The notes: a model not told the origin generated them from the sequence alone. A DNA stretch of 64,000 nt from Streptomyces dysideae (GCF_001514305.1 NZ_KQ949093.1:1-64000), one strand, 5' to 3'. Counted from the first letter of the stretch, positions 35,543-43,819 are shown. Program-made: numbers and translations.

Positions 35543-36547
35543 GTGCCGGTGCGTATGTCAGAGAGCAGTCAGGTCGGCCGCGGAAAGGGCTTCGGGCTCG
35601 GTCTCGCCCTCGGGTCCGCGCTCGCCTTCGGTGGGTCCGGTGTCGCGGCCAAGCCGCTGATCGAGGCGGGACTCGACCCGCTCCATGTGGTGTGGCTGCG
35701 GGTGGCGGGCGCCGCCCTGGTGATGCTGCCGCTCGCCGTGCGCCACCGTGCGCTGCTGCGCCGCCGCCCGGCCCTGCTCGCCGGGTTCGGACTGCTCGGC
35801 GTGGCCGGTGTGCAGGCCTTCTACTTCGCCTCCATTTCCCGGATCCCCGTCGGGGTCGCGCTGCTCGTCGAGTACTTCGCGCCCGCCCTCGTGCTCGGCT
35901 GGGTGCGGTTCGTGCAGCGACGGCCGGTGACGCGCGCCGCCGCCCTCGGCGTGGTCCTCGCGGTCGGCGGCCTCGCCTGTGTCGTCGAGGTGTGGTCCGG
36001 TCTGAGCTTCGACGCCCTCGGGCTGCTCCTCGCGCTCGGCGCCGCCTGCTGCCAGGTCGGCTACTTCGTCCTGTCCGACCAGGGCACCGACTCCGGCGAC
36101 GAGGCCCCCGACCCGCTCGGCGTCATCGCGTACGGCCTCCTCGTCGGCGCCGCCGTACTGACGGTCGTGGCCCGCCCCTGGTCCATGGACTGGTCGGTCC
36201 TCGCGAACGCCGCCGACATGAACGGCACGCCGGTCGCGGCCTGGCTGCTGCTGGCCTGGATCGTGCTGATCGCCACGGTCATCGCGTACGTCACCGGTGT
36301 GGTCGCGGTGCGCCGGCTGTCCCCGCAGGTCGCGGGTGTCGTGGCCTGCCTCGAAGCGGTCATCGCGACCGTCCTCGCCTGGTTCCTGCTCGGCGAGCAC
36401 CTCTCGGCCCCGCAGATCGTCGGCGGCGCGGTCGTCCTGGTCGGCGCGTTCATCGCACAGTCCTCGACGCCCGCGAAGAACACCGGCGAGCCGGTGGCGA
36501 GCGGCGGTCCGGAAAGGGAGTTGTCCACCCGGGAGAGCGCCGCATAG
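35543..36547 (+). CDS. EamA/DMT-family exporter 1
   Basis: A 334-residue drug/metabolite transporter with ten hydrophobic helices in two EamA repeats (first: LALGSALAFGGSGVAAKPLI; second: LGLLLALGAACCQVGYFVL). DMT exporters of this type move amino acids, nucleosides or drugs outward. The start is GTG 35543 (ATG 35555 is an alternative). No ribosome site is clear, so the transcript may be leaderless. A second EamA gene follows 186 bp later behind its own promoter and leader. Confidence 0.88.
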   Translation: MPVRMSESSQVGRGKGFGLGLALGSALAFGGSGVAAKPLIEAGLDPLHVVWLRVAGAALVMLPLAVRHRALLRRRPALLAGFGLLGVAGVQAFYFASISRIPVGVALLVEYFAPALVLGWVRFVQRRPVTRAAALGVVLAVGGLACVVEVWSGLSFDALGLLLALGAACCQVGYFVLSDQGTDSGDEAPDPLGVIAYGLLVGAAVLTVVARPWSMDWSVLANAADMNGTPVAAWLLLAWIVLIATVIAYVTGVVAVRRLSPQVAGVVACLEAVIATVLAWFLLGEHLSAPQIVGGAVVLVGAFIAQSSTPAKNTGEPVASGGPERELSTRESAA

Positions 36548-36550
36548 GCT
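36521..36550 (+). promoter_or_regulatory. Promoter of the leader peptide / EamA exporter 2 transcript
   Basis: TTGTCC (36521-36526), 18-bp spacer, TAGGCT (36545-36550), overlapping the end of exporter gene 1. The expected start falls at or just before ATG 36558, giving a leaderless leader-peptide mRNA. Confidence 0.65.
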
Positions 36551-36557
36551 CATGATC

Positions 36558-36599
36558 ATGCATTCACGCGCACTCGTTCTTCCGCCTCCGGCCGCCTGA
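36558..36599 (+). CDS. 13-residue leader peptide upstream of EamA exporter 2
   Basis: The frame encodes MHSRALVLPPPAA, with three consecutive prolines near the end. It starts 8 bp after a consensus -10 box and lies 135 bp before the exporter gene, in a leader with a stable hairpin (36618-36638). The layout resembles attenuation or stalling leaders. An ATG at 36552 gives two extra residues. Confidence 0.45.
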   Translation: MHSRALVLPPPAA

Positions 36600-36617
36600 G
36601 GCGGGCCCCCGGAACCA

Positions 36618-36638
36618 CGCCCGGCAGGCCGCCGGGCG
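36618..36638 (+). promoter_or_regulatory. Leader hairpin between the leader peptide and exporter 2
   Basis: CGCCCGGC-aggcc-GCCGGGCG, 8-bp perfect stem, 19 nt after the leader stop codon. It could act as an attenuator, or pause site, linked to ribosome position on the leader. Confidence 0.45.
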
Positions 36639-36733
36639 GAACGGTGCTGCCCGCAGAAGAAGTCCACGGACCCGGCTGACCCTGGGCTCCTCCCGAACTT
36701 CCGCGCACTTCTGCGCATCTGCGGAGACAATTC

Positions 36734-37669
36734 GTGTCGAAAGCTGCTTCCGGCCTGCCCATCGGGCGAGGCCTCCTCTATCTGACCGTCGCCGGTGCCG
36801 CCTGGGGCACCGCGGGTGCGGCCGCCGCCCTGGTCTACCGGGCCGGTGACATGGGGCCGATCGCCCTCTCCTTCTGGCGCTGCGCGGCCGGGTTCGTGCT
36901 GCTGCTCGCCGTCCATCTCCTGCGTCCCCGCGCCCGGACCGCCGTACGGCCGGAGCCGCGCGGCCGCAGGGTCTGGCGGGCCGGGGTCACGGGCGTCGCG
37001 CTCGCCGTGTTCCAGACGGCCTACTTCGCGGCCGTGGAGTCCACCGGACTCGCCGTCGCCACGGTCGTCACCCTCGGCGCCGGTCCCGTGCTCATCGCGC
37101 TCGGCGCCCGTCTGACCCTGGGGGAGCGGCTCGGGCGCGGTGGCCTGGCCGCCGTCGCCGGGGCGCTCGCCGGGCTGGGGGTGCTCGTGCTCGGCGGCGG
37201 GGACACGACCGTACGGCCGTGGGGCGTGCTGCTCGCGCTGGTGTCCGCCGCCGGGTACAGCCTGATGACGCTGCTTACCCGCCGGTGGGGCCGTTACGGC
37301 GGCGGTGACGCCGCTCGTACGAGCGTGGAGGCGTTCGCGGTCACGAGCCTGTGCCTGCTGCCGCTCGCCCTGGCCGAGGGGCTGGTCCCGTACACCGCCG
37401 AACCCGCCCTGCTACTGGGGCTGTTGGCATACATCGCGGCCGTCCCCACGGCCCTCGCCTACGCCCTCTACTTCGCGGGTGCGGCGGTCGTACGGGCCGC
37501 CACCGTGTCCGTGATCATGCTTCTGGAGCCGGTGAGCGCGGCGGCGCTGGCCGTCGTCCTGCTCGGCGAGCGGCTGACGGCGGCGACGGTGGTCGGCACG
37601 CTGCTGATGCTGGGTTCGGTCGCCGGGCTCGCGGCGGCGGAGGCACGCGGGGCCGCGGTCCCGGCGTGA
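36734..37669 (+). CDS. EamA/DMT-family exporter 2
   Basis: A 311-residue DMT transporter with two EamA repeats and about ten helices (YLTVAGAAWGTAGAAAALVY; LLALVSAAGYSLMTLLTRRW). GTG 36734 follows GCGGAG. It is not a close duplicate of exporter 1 in sequence. The leader peptide and hairpin upstream suggest control at the RNA level by an amino acid or by translation stress, which would fit an amino-acid or inhibitor exporter (inference). Confidence 0.88.
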   Translation: MSKAASGLPIGRGLLYLTVAGAAWGTAGAAAALVYRAGDMGPIALSFWRCAAGFVLLLAVHLLRPRARTAVRPEPRGRRVWRAGVTGVALAVFQTAYFAAVESTGLAVATVVTLGAGPVLIALGARLTLGERLGRGGLAAVAGALAGLGVLVLGGGDTTVRPWGVLLALVSAAGYSLMTLLTRRWGRYGGGDAARTSVEAFAVTSLCLLPLALAEGLVPYTAEPALLLGLLAYIAAVPTALAYALYFAGAAVVRAATVSVIMLLEPVSAAALAVVLLGERLTAATVVGTLLMLGSVAGLAAAEARGAAVPA

Positions 37670-37673
37670 CACC

Positions 37674-37708
37674 GAGGGGCCCCTTCCCGTCCGGGCGAGG
37701 GGCCCCTT
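37674..37708. terminator. Terminator with duplicated GAGGGGCCCCTTCCCG
   Basis: Two direct copies of GAGGGGCCCCTTCCCG, each containing the palindrome GGGGCCCC, can pair with each other. It lies between the convergent exporter and PNPOx genes. Confidence 0.65.
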
Positions 37709-37722
37709 CCCGCACTGCCTTC

Positions 37723-38409
37723 CTACAGGGTCGCCAGGTAGTCGGGGACCGTGACGCCGGGGACCAGGCCGGCGTCGGCGACCGGGACCTCGTAGCCCTT
37801 GCGGAGCGGGACGACGCCGGCCCAGTGGGGGAGGGCGAGGTCCTCGGGCTCGTCGTTCACGCCGCCGGTACGGAGCTTGGCGGAGACCTCGTCCAGGTCG
37901 AGGCGGATCACCGCGGTGGCGGCCAGCTCCTTCTTGTTCGCGGGCCGCGAGTCCGCCGCCCGGCCCGGTACGACATGGTCGACCAGCGCGTCCAGGGCGG
38001 CTCGCTTCTCCTCAACGTCGGTCACGTCATGGGCGATGCCGTGCACCACCACGGACCGGTAGTTCATCGAGTGGTGGAAGGCCGAGCGGGCCAGGATCAG
38101 CGCGTCGACATGCGTGACCGTCAGACACACCGGCAGCCCCGGATCGGCCTGGCCCGTCATCCGCAGCGGACGCGAACCGGTCGAGCCGTGCACGTACAGC
38201 CGCTCGCCGACCCGGCCGTACAGCGTCGGCAGCACGACCGGCGCGCCGTCCCGGACGAAGCCGAGGTGGCAGACATGGCCCTCGTCGAGTATCGCGTGCA
38301 CCAGTTCCCTGTCGTACGACGCCCGGTCCGCGGAGCGGGTGGGGACGGTGCGGTCGGTCGGCGTGTAGTGGGCGGGCTGCGACGTCGGCTGCTGCGGGGT
38401 CCTCTGCAT
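37723..38409 (-). CDS. Pyridoxamine 5'-phosphate oxidase-family (FMN-binding split barrel) protein
   Basis: A 228-residue split-barrel flavoprotein: GHVCHLGFVRDGAPVVLPTLYGRVG, then GSTGSRPLR, then SVVVHGIAHDV, typical of the PNPOx-like family. ATG 38409 has GGAG 6 bases upstream; ATG 38421 would be leaderless. It is divergent from a MocR regulator with only 35 bp between starts and shared operator repeats, so it is very likely that regulator's target. True PdxH activity is not assured; the family also includes haem and F420 proteins. Confidence 0.85.
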   Translation of the reverse strand: MQRTPQQPTSQPAHYTPTDRTVPTRSADRASYDRELVHAILDEGHVCHLGFVRDGAPVVLPTLYGRVGERLYVHGSTGSRPLRMTGQADPGLPVCLTVTHVDALILARSAFHHSMNYRSVVVHGIAHDVTDVEEKRAALDALVDHVVPGRAADSRPANKKELAATAVIRLDLDEVSAKLRTGGVNDEPEDLALPHWAGVVPLRKGYEVPVADAGLVPGVTVPDYLATL

Positions 38410-38420
38410 TGCGCTCTCCA

Positions 38421-38451
38421 TTGCACTAGTGCACAATCTGATTTGTGCTAG
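38421..38451. promoter_or_regulatory. Shared MocR operator with direct and inverted repeats
   Basis: TTGCACTAG (38421-38429) and TTGTGCTAG (38443-38451) are direct repeats starting 22 bp apart, two helical turns, and TGCACTAGTGCA (38422-38433) is also a perfect palindrome. MocR/PdxR regulators typically bind such direct repeats. The second repeat covers the GTG start of the regulator. Confidence 0.65.
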
Positions 38452-39776
38452 GAGAATATCGGATCGAAGGGCGGGGCGCAGCCGAGATTGCGGCGAGCGT
38501 CGAGCGCGGTGTGGGGTCCGGAGAGCTGGAACCGGGACAACTGCTGCCGTCGATGCGGGAGTTGGCAGTCGAGCTGGGCGTGAACCCCAACACCGTCGCC
38601 GCCGCGTACCGCATCCTGCGTGAGCGCGGGGTCATCGAGACCGCGGGGCGCCGGGGCAGCAGGGTGCGGTCCAAGCCGGCCACCACCGGGCGCGAGTACG
38701 TCCGTGTGGAGGTGCCCGAGGGCGTGCGGGACGTGGAGAACGGCAACCCCGATCCGGCGCTGCTGCCGCCGCTGGCGAAGGCGTTCGCGGCGGCAGCGGA
38801 ACAGGGCGACCGCGAGCCGGTCCTGTACGGAGAGGCCGCGATGGAGCCCGAACTGGTGCGCATCGCCCGGGCCGAGCTGGACGCCGGCGGGGTACCGGAC
38901 GGGCCCCTCGCCGTCACGTCCGGATCACTCGACGCCATCGAGCGAGTCCTCGTGGCCCACCTCAAGCCCGGCGACACCGTCGCTGTCGAGGACCCCGGCT
39001 GGGGCAGCCTCCTCGACCTGGTCCCGGCGCTCGGCCTGCGCACCGTCCCCGTCGGAGTCGACGACGAGGGACCGCTCCCCGGCGACGTACGCCGCGCTCT
39101 CGCCGCCGGCGCCCGCGCCCTGATCGTCACGGACCGGGCGCAGAACCCCACCGGCGCCGTGGTGAGCGCCACGCGCGCGCGTGCCCTGCGTTCCGTGCTC
39201 CGGGAGCACCCGGAGACCCTGCTGATCGACGACGACCACGGCCACGGCATCGTCGACCTACCTGTCTGTCCGCTGGCCGGCGTCACCCGCAGCTGGGCCT
39301 TCGTCCGCTCGGTCGCCAAGGCGTACGGCCCGGACCTGCGGCTCGCCGTGCTCACCGGCGACCCCGTCACCGTCGACCGGGTGCGCGGACGTCAGCGGCT
39401 CGGGCCCGGCTGGGTCAGCCGCATCACCCAGCGGGCCGTCGCACGGCTCTGGGCCGACGGCGCGGTGGATCCCACGTCGGTGGCGGCGGCGTACGGCAGA
39501 CGCCGTGACCTGCTGATCGGCGCCCTGGCGGAGCGCGGGGTCGAGGCCCACGGCCGCAGCGGCCTCAACGTATGGATCCCCGTCCCCGACGAGACCGGCG
39601 CCGTCGCCCGCCTCCTGCACGCAGGCTGGGCCGTCGCCCCCGGCGCCCGCTTCCGCATGAACGCCCCGCCCGGCATCCGGATCACGGTCTCGACCCTGAC
39701 CGAGCCCGAGACGGCACCCTTGGCGGACGCCGTCGCGGCGGCGATCGGGCCGGCGCCGGCGCGGAGGTATGTGTAG
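38445..39776 (+). CDS. MocR-family regulator (GntR HTH + aminotransferase domain)
   Basis: A 443-residue MocR protein: N-terminal GntR winged helix (LLPSMRELAVELGVNPNTVAAAYRIL) and a fold-type I aminotransferase-like domain with the PLP-lysine segment VRSVAKAYGPDLRLAV. These regulators sense PLP or amines. GTG 38445 starts directly at the fold and is likely leaderless. The divergent PNPOx-like gene suggests a vitamin B6-linked or flavoprotein regulon. The protein ends just before a block of tandem repeats. Confidence 0.88.
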   Translation: MLGEYRIEGRGAAEIAASVERGVGSGELEPGQLLPSMRELAVELGVNPNTVAAAYRILRERGVIETAGRRGSRVRSKPATTGREYVRVEVPEGVRDVENGNPDPALLPPLAKAFAAAAEQGDREPVLYGEAAMEPELVRIARAELDAGGVPDGPLAVTSGSLDAIERVLVAHLKPGDTVAVEDPGWGSLLDLVPALGLRTVPVGVDDEGPLPGDVRRALAAGARALIVTDRAQNPTGAVVSATRARALRSVLREHPETLLIDDDHGHGIVDLPVCPLAGVTRSWAFVRSVAKAYGPDLRLAVLTGDPVTVDRVRGRQRLGPGWVSRITQRAVARLWADGAVDPTSVAAAYGRRRDLLIGALAERGVEAHGRSGLNVWIPVPDETGAVARLLHAGWAVAPGARFRMNAPPGIRITVSTLTEPETAPLADAVAAAIGPAPARRYV

Positions 39777-39785
39777 CGGCTCGGC

Positions 39786-40048
39786 TCCGCTTGGCTTCGG
39801 TGCGCGGGGCGATTGTGGTGTCTGTAGGGCGTCCTGAGCGGGACGAGGTCGGCGCGTACTCCGAGGTGTGTCCGGCGGCTTGGCTTCGGTGCGTGGGCGT
39901 CTGTGGTGTCTGTCGGGCGTCCAGAGTGGGATGAGATCGCCGCGCTCCGAGGTGTGTCTGGCGGCTCCGCTCGTCCTCGGCGCGATGGGCGACCCTGGCG
40001 TCTGCTCGGACGTCCCGAGCGGGACGAGATCGCCGCACTCTCCCACCG
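39786..40048. repeat. Three imperfect tandem repeats of 86-89 bp
   Basis: Copies begin at about 39786, 39875 and 39961. Each contains GCGGCT or GGCTTGGCTTCGGTGCG, a GTGTCTG segment, and a small hairpin (CGTCCCGAGCGGGACG in copy 3, with compensating or wobble changes in copies 1 and 2), then GAGATCGCCGC. No convincing gene covers it. It fills most of the 369-bp gap between the MocR and EamA genes. Confidence 0.7.
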
Positions 40049-40145
40049 GCGCGCCCGCACGGTGAGGCCGCCGGGCGTGAGCGCGTCGTGCAGCGCGGCC
40101 GGCGCGCGCGACCACCGGTCCGCGGGAGGGCGGACCGGTGCCGTG

Positions 40146-41126
40146 TTACGACCTGACCTCGGCCCGCGGCTCCGCCTGCGCGCCCGGCCCGGCCTCGGAA
40201 CGCGGGGGCGTCCGAAGCACAGCCCCGGCGCTCTCCCCTACCCGCCCCCTCGGCCGCGCCTGCGTCAGTGCCGCCCCCGCCAGCACGATCACCGCGCCCA
40301 CCGGTGTCGACCAGGTCAGTGACTCGCCCAGCAGGGCGACGCCCGCGGCCGTGGCGATGACCGGGATGAAGTACGTGACCATCTGGGCCGTCGTCGGGCC
40401 GACCTCGGCGACCAGGCCGTACTGGAGGAGGACCGCCAGGCCCGTGCCGAGCGCGCCCAACGCCACGATCGAGAGCAGGGGAAGGAGGGGGAATTCGGTC
40501 GGCACCGAGGTGAACAGTGGGGTCACTAGCGCCAGTTGGAGCGTCGCCAGCAGCAACTGGGCGCCGGTCAGGGACAGGTGCGAGTGGCCGGAGCCGGCCA
40601 GGGTGCGGCGGACGTAGATCCAGCCGATCGGGTAGCCGAGTGAGGCCAGCAGGGCCATCGCCGTGCCCGTGGCGTCCAGGCCGTGGAAGCCCTGCCAGGC
40701 GCCGAGCACCGTCAGGACGCCGAGGAAGCCGAGACCGAGGCCGGCGACGCGGAGTCGGGTCGGACGGTCTTCGGAGAGCGCGACCAGGGACAGGGCCATG
40801 CCCCACAGCGGCGACGTCGCGTTGCAGATGCCCGCGAGCGTGGACGGGATCGTCAGCTCCGAGTAGGCGAACAGTGAGAAGGGCAGCGCGTTGAGGAGAA
40901 ACGCGGCGACCGTCAAGTGCCCCCACGTCCGCGCCCCGCGCGGCAGCCGCTCCCGCTTCGCCGCCATCGCCGCCGCGAGTACCGCCGTACCGAACACCAG
41001 GCGGCCGAGGGTGACTTGGAAGGGGGCGAAGCCCTCGGTGCCCACCTTGATGAGCAGGAAGCTGAATCCCCAGATGAGGGAGAGGGCGGCGAAACGCAGA
41101 CGCCAGTTGACGGTAGCCATGGGCAT
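40146..41126 (-). CDS. EamA/DMT-family exporter 3
   Basis: A 326-residue DMT transporter (RLRFAALSLIWGFSFLLIKV start; second repeat AMALLASLGYPIGWIYVRRT) with about ten helices and a long Arg/Pro-rich cytoplasmic tail. ATG 41126, ATG 41120 and GTG 41129 are all possible starts with no clear ribosome site. It is divergent from a LysR gene 70 bp away, the usual regulator-exporter pair, so LysR probably controls export of a metabolite. Confidence 0.88.
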   Translation of the reverse strand: MPMATVNWRLRFAALSLIWGFSFLLIKVGTEGFAPFQVTLGRLVFGTAVLAAAMAAKRERLPRGARTWGHLTVAAFLLNALPFSLFAYSELTIPSTLAGICNATSPLWGMALSLVALSEDRPTRLRVAGLGLGFLGVLTVLGAWQGFHGLDATGTAMALLASLGYPIGWIYVRRTLAGSGHSHLSLTGAQLLLATLQLALVTPLFTSVPTEFPLLPLLSIVALGALGTGLAVLLQYGLVAEVGPTTAQMVTYFIPVIATAAGVALLGESLTWSTPVGAVIVLAGAALTQARPRGRVGESAGAVLRTPPRSEAGPGAQAEPRAEVRS

Positions 41127-41158
41127 CACGATGCGTCACCACAACCTCGTAGCACAAG

Positions 41159-41188
41159 CGAGATCTCGCGCACGGTATCTCGTAGTAT
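41159..41188. promoter_or_regulatory. LysR operator half-sites and -10 box
   Basis: CGAGATCTCG (41159-41168) is a perfect palindrome and a third half-site ATCTCG lies at 41177-41182, just before TAGTAT (41183-41188), the -10 box of the LysR gene. LysR ATG 41196 is 7 bp further on, so the transcript is likely leaderless. This is consistent with LysR autoregulation and control of exporter 3. Confidence 0.6.
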
Positions 41189-41195
41189 TACTTAC

Positions 41196-42098
41196 ATGTT
41201 GAACCTGGAGCGCCTGCGCACCCTCGACGCCCTGGCCCGGCACGGCTCGGTCAGTGGAGCCGCCGAGGGGCTGCACATCACGACGTCGGCCGTCTCGCAG
41301 CAGATGTCCAAGCTGGAGCGGGAGGTCGGCCAGCAGCTCCTCGCCAAGAACGGCCGCGGCGTGCGGCTCACGGACGCCGGCCGGCTGCTCGCCGAGCACG
41401 CGGCGCGCATCCTGTCGCAGGTCGAACTCGCCCAGTCCGACCTGGAGGCGCAGCGCGGACAGGTGGTGGGCGAGCTGCGGCTGGCCGCGTTTCCGACCGC
41501 CGCGCGCGGGCTGTTCCCGGCCGCGCTCTCCGCCCTGCGCGCGGAACATCCCGCGCTGCGCCTGCGCTCCTGCGAGCTGGAACCGGAGAGCGGCATCGCC
41601 GGAGTGATCCGTGGCGACCTCGACCTGGCCGTGGTGCTCGACTGGTACAACAAGCCGATGGCGCTGCCCGAGGGCCTGGTCAAGGCGCACATCCTGGACG
41701 ACCCCGCAGAGGTGGCGCTGCCGGCCGGGCACCGGCTCGCCGACCGGGACGAGGTGGACCTCACCGAGTTCGCCGAGGACGAGTGGATCACCTGGGGCGA
41801 GGGCGAGTTCTGCCACGAGTGGCTGATGTTCACGCTGCGTTCCAAGGGTGTCGAGCCGCTCCTCGGCCACCGCGCCCCCGAGACCCACACCCAGCTCGCG
41901 CTGGTCGCGGCGGGGCTCGGGGTGTGCATCGCGCCGCTGCTCGGGCGGCATCCGATGCCCGCCGGAGTGGTCACCGTGCCGCTGAAGCAGCGGGTGCGGC
42001 GCCATGTGTACGTCGTCTGGCGCGCGGACGCCGACCGCCGCCCGTCGATCCGGGCGGCGGTGCGGGCGCTGCGCGACGCCGGCGCGAAGGTCTCCTGA
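41196..42098 (+). CDS. LysR-family transcriptional regulator
   Basis: A 300-residue LysR regulator: N-terminal winged helix (LERLRTLDALARHGSVSGAAEGLHITTSAVSQQMSKLE) and a complete two-lobe effector domain. It starts at ATG 41196, leaderless behind TAGTAT. Divergent to DMT exporter 3, its probable target. It ends 6 bp before the convergent PPOX gene. Confidence 0.92.
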   Translation: MLNLERLRTLDALARHGSVSGAAEGLHITTSAVSQQMSKLEREVGQQLLAKNGRGVRLTDAGRLLAEHAARILSQVELAQSDLEAQRGQVVGELRLAAFPTAARGLFPAALSALRAEHPALRLRSCELEPESGIAGVIRGDLDLAVVLDWYNKPMALPEGLVKAHILDDPAEVALPAGHRLADRDEVDLTEFAEDEWITWGEGEFCHEWLMFTLRSKGVEPLLGHRAPETHTQLALVAAGLGVCIAPLLGRHPMPAGVVTVPLKQRVRRHVYVVWRADADRRPSIRAAVRALRDAGAKVS

Positions 42099-42104
42099 CC
42101 GCCG

Positions 42105-42572
42105 CTACACCGCCCCCAGCTTCCGGAAGTCCCAGGACACGATCTTCTCCGGCGTCAGCCGCATCCACGCGTGCCGCCCGTCGTGCGGCATCTCCTCCAG
42201 GCCGAAGTTCTTGCGCGCGAACAGGGTCTCCGGCACGTCGAGTTCGGCGCGCAGCTCGCCGGTGCGCGGGCTCTCGCCCACGAACTCCACGGTGCCGGAC
42301 AGCTCGACGCCGCGCAGCTGCTCGTACTCCTCGCCCGAGTCGATCACGACCGCCACCCGCGGGTCGCGGCGCAGATCGCTCCAGCGCTTGCTGCGGACGA
42401 CCGAGTACAGCCACAGCGAGTTGCCGTCCCAGGCGAACCACAGCGCGCTGACGTGCGGAGAGCCGTCCGCGGAGACCGTGGCGACCCGGCAGGTGCGCTG
42501 GCTGGTGAGGAACTCGTCCAGCTCGCCCGGCGTCATCATGATCTTCCGGCCCCGGCGCTGAGTGACGGTCAT
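42105..42572 (-). CDS. PPOX-class F420/FMN-dependent split-barrel protein
   Basis: A 155-residue split-barrel flavin or deazaflavin (F420) protein: LTSQRTCRVATVSADGSPHVSALWFAWDG, VRSKRWSDLRRDPRVAVVID, VELSGTVEF. Actinobacterial relatives use F420 to reduce small molecules, but the substrate here is unknown. ATG 42572 is used; ATG 42539 begins nearer the domain. It stands alone, convergent to LysR. Confidence 0.85.
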   Translation of the reverse strand: MTVTQRRGRKIMMTPGELDEFLTSQRTCRVATVSADGSPHVSALWFAWDGNSLWLYSVVRSKRWSDLRRDPRVAVVIDSGEEYEQLRGVELSGTVEFVGESPRTGELRAELDVPETLFARKNFGLEEMPHDGRHAWMRLTPEKIVSWDFRKLGAV

Positions 42573-42708
42573 GCGTCCCCCTCTTCTCTCACGTCGTGCC
42601 AGAGGAGAGATCCTCTGACATCACGTCAGAAAAGGATGGGCCGTCTTCCGTCCCCGCGCAATGGTGGCTACTCTCGCCCGACCGCACCGCCCGTGACAGG
42701 GGGGAACC

Positions 42709-43359
42709 ATGCCGTCGTACGCACAACTCAGCGAACTCCTCGATCCCGCGACCACGGTCCTGCTCACCGTCGAGTGCCAGCAGGGCGTCGTCGGACCGGA
42801 CGGTGCGCTGCCCGAACTCGCCCGGGAGGCACGGTCGTCGGGGGCCCTCGCCAACGTCGCCCGGCTGGTGGCCGCCGCGCACGAGAGCGGCATCCAGGTC
42901 ATCCACGCCATCGCCGAACGCCGCCCCGACGGCCGCGGCGCCAACCGCAATGCCCGCCTCTTCCGCGCCGCCGAACGACTCCCCGTCCAGCAGCTGTCCG
43001 GGACCGCGGCGGTCCGCGTCGCGGCCCCGATCGAGGTCACCGAGGGGGACTTCGTCGTACGCCGGCTGCACGGGCTGTCGCCGATCCAGGGCACCGACGT
43101 CGACGCCCTGCTGCGCAACCTGGGCTGCCGCACGCTGGTGGTCACCGGCGTCTCGGCCAACGTGGCGATCCCCAACGCCGTCTTCGACGCCGTGAACCGG
43201 GGATACGTCGCCGTCGTGCCGGCGGACGCCATCGCGGGGGTGCCTTCCGACTACACCCCCGCGATGATCAGCCACACCCTCGCATTGGTCGCTACGGTCG
43301 CGACCACGGACGAGGTGCTCGGCTGCTTCAAGCGTCCGCGCAGAGTTACGCGAGCGTGA
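42709..43359 (+). CDS. Isochorismatase-fold protein lacking the catalytic triad
   Basis: A 216-residue isochorismatase-like protein with the right overall pattern (TTVLLTVECQQGVVG, IQVIHAIAERRPDGRG, TLVVTGVSANVAIPNAVFDAVNRGY). The usual Asp-Lys-Cys triad is not seen: E stands in VECQQG for D, R in FVVRRLHG for K, and A in SANVAI for the nucleophilic Cys. It is therefore probably non-hydrolytic or works by another chemistry. It overlaps the convergent Rieske gene by 14 bp. Confidence 0.8.
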   Translation: MPSYAQLSELLDPATTVLLTVECQQGVVGPDGALPELAREARSSGALANVARLVAAAHESGIQVIHAIAERRPDGRGANRNARLFRAAERLPVQQLSGTAAVRVAAPIEVTEGDFVVRRLHGLSPIQGTDVDALLRNLGCRTLVVTGVSANVAIPNAVFDAVNRGYVAVVPADAIAGVPSDYTPAMISHTLALVATVATTDEVLGCFKRPRRVTRA

Positions 43360-43819
43360 TCGAGTCGCCCGCCACGGTGATCTGCTTGGCCTCGAGCGGC
43401 TGCGTGGCGGGTCCCTTCTTCACGCTGCCGTCGAGGACGGAGAACTGGCTGTTGTGGCAGGCACAGGTGATGACGTCCTCCTTGAGGTCCGTCATCGGGC
43501 ACTTCTGGTGGGTGCAGATCGTCGAGAAGGCCTTGTAGTCGCCCGCCGTCGGCTGGGAGACCACCACCTTCTCGGCACTGAAGACCTTGCCGCCACCCTC
43601 CGGTATGTCGGCCGTCTTCGCGAGCGCCGTCCCGCCCGCGCCCGCGCTCGCTTCGGTGGACGCGCCGCCGCCGGCGGCGCCCTGTTCGGTGGACGAGCCG
43701 GACGCCTCGTCGTCCGACCCGCACGCGGTCAGCGCCACGGCGAGCCCCGCCGTGCCGACCGCCGCCACAACGGTTCGGCGACTCGGTCCCGACACCGGCT
43801 GAACTGATTCGCTGGTCAT
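43346..43819 (-). CDS. Rieske [2Fe-2S] lipoprotein
   Basis: A 157-residue exported Rieske protein. Signal: Tat-type SRRTVVAA (residues 13-20) and lipobox LTAC with Cys33. The mature part has a Ser/Gly/Ala linker, then the cluster ligands CTHQKC and CACHNSQF. It should carry electrons at the outer face of the membrane; the partner is not in the window. AAGGGA lies before ATG 43819. Tail-to-tail overlap of 14 bp with the isochorismatase-fold gene. Confidence 0.9.
   Translation of the reverse strand: MTSESVQPVSGPSRRTVVAAVGTAGLAVALTACGSDDEASGSSTEQGAAGGGASTEASAGAGGTALAKTADIPEGGGKVFSAEKVVVSQPTAGDYKAFSTICTHQKCPMTDLKEDVITCACHNSQFSVLDGSVKKGPATQPLEAKQITVAGDSITLA

Noticed and set aside
37724..42572. 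PNPOx-like and PPOX proteins as a vitamin B6 biosynthesis cluster
   Set aside because: Only the first is linked to a MocR regulator; both families are broad and no pdx gene is present, so no pathway is claimed.
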